Source of the DNA: an alpha proteobacterium 3107
GTDB taxonomy: Bacteria > Pseudomonadota > Alphaproteobacteria > Rhodobacterales > Rhodobacteraceae
Assembly (NCBI GenBank): GCA_001483205.1
Contig: JPPB01000247.1
Span: 1-12,552, forward strand
Reading direction: 5' to 3'
DNA: 12,552 bases
Part shown: in pieces, positions 7,576-12,552 of the stretch
How the letters are laid out: every line of letters begins with the position of its first letter
How positions within the stretch are numbered: the stretch's first letter is position 1
Program-made: the position numbers and the translations under genes
The notes under the pieces: model-generated
The model's database searches: none
Told to the model about the DNA's origin: nothing
The model's input: only the letters and a program-made list of their open reading frames with translations

Positions 7576-8205
7576 ATGACCCCGATTGAAAAGGCCAGGG
7601 AAAAGACCGAAGCACTGCACGCCCTCGGATTGCACAGTATCACGACCTTTGAAGAGTTGCGCGATACCTGGCGGCGTATCGTCTTTGAGGCCCACCCGGA
7701 CCGCAACAACGGCAATGAGGCCGACCTTGCCGAGGTCAATGCCGCGTATGATTTTCTGTGTCAGGAATATGCGGACAGTTTTCAGAAGGCGCGGGCAAGG
7801 GATGCGATGCCGGGCCGTCCGGCGACCCGTGATCGGGAGGTTGATCTTTCCCCCGATCTTGAGGCGCTTTGCCGTGCCAAGCTGGGGGAGCAGGTGCCGG
7901 GGGAGCCGCTTGACGGCGCGTCCGCCCGCCCGCAGACCGGGGCCGCATCTGTGGACCATGTGCCGAGCGCGATGCGGCGGCGGGGGCGGCAACTGTCCTA
8001 CATCATCCCCACCCCGCTGGAAAAAGGCCCGAACCGGGTGGCGCTTCCCGCGGGCGAGCTGGTGAACCGGCGAAAGGTGGAGCCGAAAGTCTTTCGGTTC
8101 GTCTCGCCCCGGGACGGCAGCGGAACGGTCGAGGTGCCTGATGAGGCACGGGCCAGCATCTTTCCCGGCGCGAAAAGCGTGCGCATCCATTTTGCCGGGG
8201 CGTGA
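7576..8205 (+). CDS. J-domain (DnaJ-like) protein
   Basis: 209 residues. The first 65 form a J-domain: helix II ELRDTWRRIVFEA leads into the His-Pro-Asp motif (HPD, residues 40-42), followed by DRNNGNEADLAEVNAAYDFL as helix III. This motif stimulates the ATPase of DnaK-type Hsp70 chaperones, so the protein is presumably a co-chaperone. It is not DnaJ itself: there is no Gly/Phe linker, no zinc-binding CxxCxGxG repeats and no client-binding domain. The remaining 140 residues are rich in Pro and Arg and not recognised; a short segment, ARASIFPGAKSVRIHFAGA, ends the protein. The start ATG has AAGGA 10 bases ahead. It is a single-gene unit convergent with the holin gene across a repeat-filled gap. 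Its client is unknown. Confidence 0.82.
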   Translation: MTPIEKAREKTEALHALGLHSITTFEELRDTWRRIVFEAHPDRNNGNEADLAEVNAAYDFLCQEYADSFQKARARDAMPGRPATRDREVDLSPDLEALCRAKLGEQVPGEPLDGASARPQTGAASVDHVPSAMRRRGRQLSYIIPTPLEKGPNRVALPAGELVNRRKVEPKVFRFVSPRDGSGTVEVPDEARASIFPGAKSVRIHFAGA

Positions 8206-8248
8206 GCGGCGGGGGGCGGGCGCTTTGCCGGGGCAGAGGCGCATCCGG

Positions 8249-8304
8249 CCCGGCGAGGGGGCGCGGCTTATCCGCGGATAAGGGCAACACTTCTGACCTA
8301 TCGG
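8249..8304 (+). repeat. Direct repeat unit 1, with a perfect 16-bp palindrome and a decayed inverted-repeat element
   Basis: CCCGGCGAGGGGGCGCG, then the palindrome CTTATCCGCGGATAAG (8267-8282), then GGGCAACACTTCTGACCTATCGG. Unit 2 at 8396-8453 matches it closely; from the palindrome onward, 34 of 38 bases are the same. The part after the palindrome resembles the left arm of the dispersed element, and GGCCGGGACAGGTGTG (8325-8340) may be the decayed right arm. Confidence 0.65.
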
Positions 8305-8395
8305 CTTGGACCGGGCGGATGGTTGGCCGGGACAGGTGTGTGAACAGCCCGAAAAGCCGCATCCGGCCTGCAAGGGCGAGAACTCTGCATATTGT

Positions 8396-8453
8396 CCTGG
8401 CGAAGGGGCGCGCACCTTATCCGCGGATAAGGGCAATACCTCTGACATATTGG
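8396..8453 (+). repeat. Direct repeat unit 2, with the same 16-bp palindrome (8416-8431)
   Basis: Second copy of the unit described at 8249, with two extra bases before the palindrome. It runs directly into the complete element copy C at 8435. Just before it, AACTCTGCATATTG (8381-8394) looks like a further half-arm, and GCATCCGGCC (8359-8368) repeats the string at 8241-8250. Part of this cluster has therefore been duplicated. Confidence 0.65.
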
Positions 8454-8504
8454 TGCGTCGGCAACCAACTCGTTCGCCCGGTTCGGCCATCATGCAGAGG
8501 TCTT
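8435..8504 (+). repeat. Dispersed 70-bp inverted-repeat element, copy C (complete)
   Basis: The left arm AATACCTCTGACATATTGG (from 8435) has one inserted base relative to the consensus; the right arm GGCCATCATGCAGAGGTCTT ends at 8504. The centre GTCGGCAACCAACTCGTTCG aligns with that of copy A, in the same orientation and at the same total length of 70 bp. As with copy A, it lies between the ends of two convergent genes. Confidence 0.75.
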
Positions 8505-8537
8505 TCAGAATAGCGCTCGCGGAGTGCCGCAATCCGG

Positions 8538-9101
8538 TCAGTGCCCCCGCCTCCAGTCCTCCAGCGCCGGGTTGGGATCGGGGCGCGCCTCTGTCTCTGC
8601 CCCGTCCCTCTCCCTGCTCCCGCCCTCGCCTTCATCGTCCAGACGGCGCAGCCGCTCCAGATTCTCCGCCACCTGCGGCACACGCGCAAGGCTCGCTGCA
8701 AGCGACCGCTGAAAATCCTGCCCCTTCGCCTGATGCCGCGCCCCGAAATAGAAGGAAACGACGATCCCCAGCAGCCACCAGAGCGGTTCCGGGACCACAA
8801 CCAGCCCCTGCATCCGGGCCGCAAACCAGACCGGATCAACCATCGCCGCAACCAGCAGCCCGACCGTCCCCAGGGCCATGGCCGGACGCGGCAACCGGTT
8901 CAGCCCGTCCATGAACCGGTCAAACACCCCCTTGTCCCGGTGCGCGAACTCTGCCGCGAACTGTTGCAGCGCCTGCTCGCGCAGCATCGCCGCCCGCCCC
9001 GCCCCGGCCTCGGCATTCTCTCGAAACGCGCCTGCGGTTTCGGCCACCACATTGCGCCCGCCCCCGAACAGAAGGCTCATCACCGTGCCGATCAGTCCCA
9101 T
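8538..9101 (-). CDS. Holin of the GTA-release type (3-TM holin family)
   Basis: 187 residues, inner membrane. Holins open the membrane so that the endolysin reaches the peptidoglycan and particles are released by cell lysis. Two clear membrane segments are seen, about 74-96 (ALGTVGLLVAAMVDPVWFAA) and 104-121 (EPLWWLLGIVVSFYFGA), with a weaker hydrophobic N-terminus MGLIGTVMSLLFGG. The charged tail (153-187) is rich in Glu, Asp and Arg. This arrangement fits the holin family named for gene-transfer-agent release; in Rhodobacter capsulatus the equivalents are rcc00556 (holin) and rcc00555 (endolysin), which lie away from the main GTA cluster. The ATG lies within the last codons of the endolysin gene (10-bp overlap), with AAGG about 8 bases ahead, indicating coupled translation. 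No phage structural gene is nearby, which supports a GTA role over a prophage remnant. Confidence 0.82.
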   Translation of the reverse strand: MGLIGTVMSLLFGGGRNVVAETAGAFRENAEAGAGRAAMLREQALQQFAAEFAHRDKGVFDRFMDGLNRLPRPAMALGTVGLLVAAMVDPVWFAARMQGLVVVPEPLWWLLGIVVSFYFGARHQAKGQDFQRSLAASLARVPQVAENLERLRRLDDEGEGGSRERDGAETEARPDPNPALEDWRRGH

Positions 9102-9703
9102 GCCGCCACCCTTGCCTGATGCTCGGCATCACTCAGGCGGTAGCGTTCGGAAATGAAGGATTCCGCCCGCCTGATCCAGCCGCCCTTGCCGCCGTCGCGC
9201 CGTCGCGCATATTTGCGGCTGGCGGGGCGCGCATCCCCCAGCCGGTAGTAATAGTTGCGCCGCGCGATCCCGTAGGCGTCTGCCAGATGCGCCGGTCCCG
9301 CCGCATGGGCCGCCATCGCCGCGGCAACGGTCTTGTTCCCGATCACCCCGTCCACCGCAACCTGCTGGCCCATCTCGCCCAGAAGCCGTTGCAGGATTTT
9401 CACCGCATTGGCCCCGGCATTCACATACATGTCAAAGACCGACGCCCGCAGCACTTGGGGCAGTTTTTCAATGAGCGTCCGCCGGTAGTAGTGTTCGATG
9501 AACAGCTCTGCCGCCTGCGCCTTGGTCAGGTGGTGCAGATCGTCCGCGCCTGTGGTGCCGTCGCCATCGGTATCGATGCCGAGACGTTTCAGTGTTTTCA
9601 GCGTGACCCCGTATTTGGTCGGCCCGCCCGGATCATCCGGGTCGTCCACATAGCCGCCCTCGCGCGCGATGATCCCCTTGGCAATTTCTCTGACAGTTTC
9701 CAT
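9092..9703 (-). CDS. Peptidoglycan hydrolase, GH108 family; probable GTA endolysin
   Basis: 203 residues. It should cut the glycan strands of peptidoglycan as an N-acetylmuramidase. The GH108 catalytic motif is near the start: REGGYV with Glu15 as the expected catalytic acid, then DDPGGPTKYGVT (24-34). The second half matches the family's peptidoglycan-binding domain (about 105-180: VDGVIGNKTVAAA, YGIARRNYYYRL). A loop DTDGDGTTGADDL (44-56) resembles a calcium-binding EF-hand or dockerin loop. There is no signal peptide, so export must depend on the holin encoded next. The ATG at 9703 is chosen because GGAGG lies 4 bases ahead and MxTVREIA is a normal family start. An in-frame ATG at 9793 overlaps the ccmE stop (ATGA) and would add 30 residues. 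The pair matches the lysis module known for Rhodobacter GTA release. Confidence 0.88.
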   Translation of the reverse strand: METVREIAKGIIAREGGYVDDPDDPGGPTKYGVTLKTLKRLGIDTDGDGTTGADDLHHLTKAQAAELFIEHYYRRTLIEKLPQVLRASVFDMYVNAGANAVKILQRLLGEMGQQVAVDGVIGNKTVAAAMAAHAAGPAHLADAYGIARRNYYYRLGDARPASRKYARRRDGGKGGWIRRAESFISERYRLSDAEHQARVAAWD

Positions 9704-9789
9704 GACGCCTCCATCGGTCGGAAAACGCCATGATCCTGTGGCAGGGTGGTAAACGCGCTGAATCACCATCGCGCGCAGGCCGGATGTCG

Positions 9790-10230
9790 TCATTCGGCGT
9801 GCCGATAAACCCCCTGTTCCTTCAGCGCCTCAACCACCTCTCTCGGCATATAGGTCTCGTCATGCTTGGCCAGCAGTTCGGTCGCCTCGAACACACCGCC
9901 GACATAGCGCCCGGTCGCAATCGTGCCCTGATTCTCGGCGAACAGATCGGGGCGGATGCCGGTATAGCGCACCGGAACCCGCGCCGCGCCGTCGGTGACA
10001 ATGAAACGGACGGTCTGCCCGTCACCGGCCACAAGCGACCCGGCCTCGACCAACCCACCCAACCGGAACACTTCTGAGGCTGGCGGCGGCCCGTCGATCA
10101 CCTGGCTCGGCGATCGGAAATAGTTGATCCCGTCGCGCAACCCGTATCCGATCAGCACGGTCGCCAGCACCAGCGACAGGGCAGCGGCGGCAATCACCTG
10201 TATCCGCCTGGTTTTCCTGAGCGATTTCAT
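9790..10230 (-). CDS. ccmE: Cytochrome c maturation heme chaperone CcmE
   Basis: 146 residues, anchored in the inner membrane and facing the periplasm. CcmE binds heme covalently and hands it to the CcmF/CcmH ligase for attachment to apocytochromes c. The N-terminus MKSLRKTRRI is basic, followed by one membrane anchor (about 11-30). The soluble part shows the family's OB-fold pattern: FRLGGLVEAGSL, RFIVTDG, VRYTGIRPDLFAENQG, FEATELLAKHDETYMP. His123 is the heme-binding histidine and Tyr127 the heme-ligating tyrosine, in the sequence HDETY. GGGAG precedes the ATG. The gene begins 7 bp after argC ends, so the two are surely co-transcribed; the other ccm genes are not in the window. The stop codon overlaps a possible upstream start of the endolysin gene. 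Confidence 0.96.
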   Translation of the reverse strand: MKSLRKTRRIQVIAAAALSLVLATVLIGYGLRDGINYFRSPSQVIDGPPPASEVFRLGGLVEAGSLVAGDGQTVRFIVTDGAARVPVRYTGIRPDLFAENQGTIATGRYVGGVFEATELLAKHDETYMPREVVEALKEQGVYRHAE

Positions 10231-10237
10231 GGCTCCC

Positions 10238-11266
10238 TCACGGAAAACAGGGCGCGAGCATCAGTCCGGCGGTTTCCTCTGCACCCAGCATCAGATTGGC
10301 GTTCTGAACCGCCTGACCGGATGACCCCTTGGTCAGATTGTCGAGCGCGGCAATCACGGTCGCGCAGCCCCCGATCCGGTCGCCCGCCACCCCGAGATGG
10401 CAGAAGTTGGAGCCGCGCACATGCCGGGTTGACGGGGTTTCGCCGAACGGCAGGGTGACGATGAAGGGCTCATTGGCATAGGCCGCCTCAAGCGCGGCAT
10501 GAATCGCCCCCGGATCGCCCTTCACATAGGCGCTGGCCAGAATACCCCGGTTGGCGGGCACAAGGTGCGGGGTGAAACGCACCCGGACGGGCCGCCCGGC
10601 CACCGCCCGCAGCTCCTGATCGAACTCGCCCAGATGCCGGTGCGTTCCGCCGGTGGCATAGGCGTGAAAGCCCTCGCTCAGCTCTGCGTGCAGCAAGGGT
10701 TCCTTCAGGCCCCGCCCCGCCCCCGACACGGCACATTTCAGGTCGAGCACGATGTCATCAACGTCAATCAGCCCGGCGGCGACCAGCGGCCGCACCCCAT
10801 AGAGACCCGCCGCCGCGTTACAGCCGGTGCCCGCCACCAGCCGGGCGTGGCGAATCTCTGTGCGATAAAACTCGGTCAGACCATAGACGGCCTGCGCCTG
10901 ACATTCCGGCGCGACATGATCCCTGCCATACCACTGCTTATAGTCCGCCGGGTCGCGCAGCCGGAAATCCGCCGAAAGATCAACGATTCTAAGATGTTGC
11001 GGCAGGTCGCGGATCACCGCCTGGCTGGTCCCGTGGGGCAGGGCACAGAAACACAGGTCAATGCCGGAAAAATCGACCTCGCGGATTGGCGCGAGCTGCG
11101 GCAGGTCCAGATGGCGCAGATGGGGGAAAACCGCGCCCATGGCCATGCCTGCCCTGCGGTCCGCCGCCAGTGCAGCGATTTCCAGGCCCGGATGGGTGGC
11201 GATCAGCCGGACAAGCTCTGCCCCGGTATAGCCCGAGGCCCCCAGAATGGCGATCTTGTGAGTCAT
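10238..11266 (-). CDS. argC: N-acetyl-gamma-glutamyl-phosphate reductase
   Basis: 342 residues, cytoplasmic. It reduces N-acetylglutamyl phosphate with NADPH to the semialdehyde, the third step of arginine synthesis. The NADP-binding motif GASGYTG is at 9-15. The active-site cysteine is Cys149 in GTGCNAA; many ArgC proteins have NPGCY here, but the GTGCN form appears in Rhodobacterales from what I recall. HRHLGE (about 207-212) supplies the conserved histidine region, and the end GSSGQAIQNAN-like string ([16 protein letters not shown]) is typical of the family. The ATG at 11266 gives the standard [15 protein letters not shown] start; an in-frame start at 11323 would add 19 Pro-rich residues and is unlikely. 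The ribosome binding site is weak (GGAAA). It leads the argC-ccmE unit. Confidence 0.96.
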   Translation of the reverse strand: MTHKIAILGASGYTGAELVRLIATHPGLEIAALAADRRAGMAMGAVFPHLRHLDLPQLAPIREVDFSGIDLCFCALPHGTSQAVIRDLPQHLRIVDLSADFRLRDPADYKQWYGRDHVAPECQAQAVYGLTEFYRTEIRHARLVAGTGCNAAAGLYGVRPLVAAGLIDVDDIVLDLKCAVSGAGRGLKEPLLHAELSEGFHAYATGGTHRHLGEFDQELRAVAGRPVRVRFTPHLVPANRGILASAYVKGDPGAIHAALEAAYANEPFIVTLPFGETPSTRHVRGSNFCHLGVAGDRIGGCATVIAALDNLTKGSSGQAVQNANLMLGAEETAGLMLAPCFP

Positions 11267-11373
11267 GCAAGGGTTTCCGTGAACAGGTGGCGGCGGTTTA
11301 GGCCGAATCGCCTCTGACCGCAATGCGGCGTGCTGTCTCTGTGGGGTGGCCGGGGGCCGGTGGTATCGGGGCG

Positions 11374-12441
11374 TCAGACGGAGGAACCATCATCAGGGGA
11401 CCGCCACGGCGGTAACCGCCCCTTGCCGGGAAAATCCGGCAGGCAACGCATCAGGGTAGCGCGGATACCGACCCACCAGATACCCAGCGCGCTGATAAAG
11501 GCCCCGAGCAGCATCAGCGACAGAACCCCACCGGTCGCGTCGTCGAAACGGCTCTCCAGCGCCCAGATCAGAATCGCACCCAGATACCCTATCCCGGCGA
11601 TCAGAAAGGACCGCCGGTCAATCACCAGCGCCAGCACCGCAATCGCCACCAGCGCCAGCGCGGTATACAGATAGCTGATGTCGCCCTCGCTTTGCAGCAG
11701 CGACAGGGCGATGGTGTTGACCATGGCCGGGGCAGCCAGCATGTGCAGCCAAAAGCCGGTGGCCGAATGGCGGCTGACGCGCATCGGGTCGCGCAGGTCG
11801 AAATACATCCCGCCGACAAAGGCAATGATCCCGGCGATCAGCGACCCCCAGGCGATGGAAGAGCCGGAACGCAGGTCAAAACCGTCGTCAAAAAGCTCGG
11901 CGGCAAAACCGCCAAGGGTGCTGAAACCGCCAAGCAGGGCAAGCACCCCGAGCGCCCCGTAAAGGCCAAAGACGAACATCGCGAAGGGCAGGCGGAACAC
12001 CCGGAAATACAGCCCCAGCCCGACCATGCCGGTGGCAGAGACGATCAGCGGGTGGATGTCTTCGTGCAGCCCGACAAGCGCGGTGGCGATGAAGGTGCCG
12101 AAACTCGCACACATGAAAATCCCCGGCAGGGTCATCCGGCGGCGGCGGATCAGATAGAGCGACAGCCCCCAACTGAGCGCAACCCCGGCAATCGGCATCA
12201 GGGTGTCACCGCCGATGACCACGGCAAAGCCAAGCATCCCCGCAACCAGTATCGCAAGGCCGACGGTGATGAAGATTTCGGAAAATCCGCGAAAAAATTC
12301 AAAGGGTTCGTCTTCGGCAGGCATGGCGTCGCGCACACCCTGACGTTGCTGGACAAAGGCGGTGAGGGCGGCGGCGCGGGCCTCGTCAATGATTCCGGCA
12401 GCGACCGCAAAGCGCAGGTCTTCGGTGTCGAATTTTGTCAT
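11374..12441 (-). CDS. Polytopic membrane protein of unknown function (DUF2157-like layout)
   Basis: 355 residues, inner membrane. The first 50 residues are soluble and helical ([22 protein letters not shown], then QQRQ), which resembles the N-terminal part of DUF2157-type proteins. About ten hydrophobic segments follow, at roughly 55-78, 80-98, 105-124, 129-145, 150-171, 192-213, 230-250, 256-275, 278-296 and 302-326. A charged loop, RRRR, at 99-102 and a Pro/Asp-rich tail end the topology. No catalytic or transport motif is recognised, so no function is offered. The ATG at 12441 has GGAGG 8 bases ahead. The gene reads in the same direction as argC, 107 bp before it, and could share a transcript with argC and ccmE; no clear promoter or terminator is seen in that gap. 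Confidence 0.85.
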   Translation of the reverse strand: MTKFDTEDLRFAVAAGIIDEARAAALTAFVQQRQGVRDAMPAEDEPFEFFRGFSEIFITVGLAILVAGMLGFAVVIGGDTLMPIAGVALSWGLSLYLIRRRRMTLPGIFMCASFGTFIATALVGLHEDIHPLIVSATGMVGLGLYFRVFRLPFAMFVFGLYGALGVLALLGGFSTLGGFAAELFDDGFDLRSGSSIAWGSLIAGIIAFVGGMYFDLRDPMRVSRHSATGFWLHMLAAPAMVNTIALSLLQSEGDISYLYTALALVAIAVLALVIDRRSFLIAGIGYLGAILIWALESRFDDATGGVLSLMLLGAFISALGIWWVGIRATLMRCLPDFPGKGRLPPWRSPDDGSSV

Positions 12442-12521
12442 TCCCGGGCCTCCGGCGTGGTCGTCATCGCGGCAAATCTAGCTCATCATCGGGGAAACGC
12501 AAGGTGCTGTATCCGGTCGTG

Positions 12522-12552
12522 AAGACCTGTGCATAATAGCGCATCGCCAGCC
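12522..12552 (+). repeat. Dispersed inverted-repeat element, copy D (cut by the window end)
   Basis: AAGACCTGTGCATAATAGC followed by GCATCGCCAGCC; 25 of 31 bases match the start of copy A. Only the left arm and the beginning of the centre are inside the window. It lies about 80 bp upstream of the membrane protein gene, in the same orientation as copies A to C. Confidence 0.7.

Larger units (their letters stand above)
8206..8537. other. Repeat-filled gap between convergent J-domain and holin genes (about 330 bp)
   Basis: No gene is supported. Nearly the whole stretch from 8240 to 8504 consists of the direct repeat units, two palindromes, and full, half and decayed copies of the inverted-repeat element, listed separately. 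No T-rich terminator was found, so these structures may serve both flanking genes as their transcript ends. Confidence 0.6.

Noticed and set aside
8240..8504. CRISPR array
   Set aside because: The repeats are few, of unequal spacing, partly palindromic and divergent, with no regular spacers and no cas genes nearby.
7342..8532. Minus-strand open frame of 396 codons across the J-domain gene and the repeat cluster
   Set aside because: It is opposite a gene with a clear HPD J-domain, and its first part merely translates the repeats (LPLSADK appears twice because of the palindrome units).
9704..9789. CtrA-type site (TTAA-N7-TTAA) ahead of the endolysin
   Set aside because: No such pair of half-sites is present in the gap, so direct CtrA control is not supported by this sequence.
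10499..11317. Plus-strand open frame of 272 codons opposite argC
   Set aside because: argC is unambiguous on the minus strand; the antisense frame has no recognisable features.
11692..12522. Plus-strand open frame of 276 codons opposite the membrane protein
   Set aside because: The minus strand encodes a clear multi-helix membrane protein with a good ribosome binding site; the plus frame reads as charged low-complexity sequence.
1..12552. tRNA or rRNA genes
   Set aside because: No cloverleaf with a GTTCRANYC-type T-loop or rRNA-like conserved string was noticed in any gap between genes. This was judged by eye, not by a covariance search.

Overview
The window is a chromosomal segment of about 12.5 kb from an alphaproteobacterium, very probably a Rhodobacterales/Rhodobacteraceae member. 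It is mostly GC-rich, densely coding DNA. The propionyl-CoA carboxylase / methylmalonyl-CoA mutase pair, the DUF4174 lipid-free secreted protein, TypA, CcmE, an ArgC with a GTGCN active site, and a holin/endolysin pair like the gene transfer agent (GTA) lysis genes of Rhodobacter all fit that group. Assignments rest on motif and family recognition from the sequence; no database search was run.

Layout. 1-1109: 3' part of pccA (biotin carboxylase C-terminal lobe, linker and biotinyl domain). 1220-1657 (minus): a small secreted DUF4174 protein. 1759-3909: scpA/mcm, methylmalonyl-CoA mutase. 3910-4311: a non-coding stretch with three strong hairpins and one copy of a dispersed repeat. 4312-6144: typA/bipA, followed by a symmetric hairpin terminator. 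6337-7146: an Abi-like gene with a HEPN-type motif, visibly less GC-rich than its neighbours, preceded by a structured leader. 7576-8205: a short J-domain protein. 8206-8537: non-coding, packed with direct and inverted repeats. 8538-9703 (minus): overlapping endolysin and holin genes of the GTA-release type. 9790-11266 (minus): ccmE and argC. 11374-12441 (minus): a polytopic membrane protein of unknown function. The window ends inside another copy of the dispersed repeat.

Functional links. pccA and scpA act in sequence: propionyl-CoA is carboxylated to methylmalonyl-CoA, which the B12-dependent mutase isomerises to succinyl-CoA (the epimerase is not in the window). argC (arginine synthesis) and ccmE (cytochrome c heme delivery) lie 7 bp apart and are probably co-transcribed with the endolysin/holin pair downstream. 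The Abi-like gene sits alone between two ordinary genes and looks acquired.

The most unusual feature is a family of about 70-bp elements with 19-bp imperfect terminal inverted repeats (consensus arm AAGACCTCTGCATAATGGC). There are at least four copies: 1125, 4064, 8435 and 12522. Two full copies lie between the 3' ends of convergent genes. The copy at 8435 is part of a composite cluster that also carries two copies of the perfect 16-bp palindrome CTTATCCGCGGATAAG. The second point of interest is the Abi-like gene with its leader, which has two hairpins sharing a CAAG loop.
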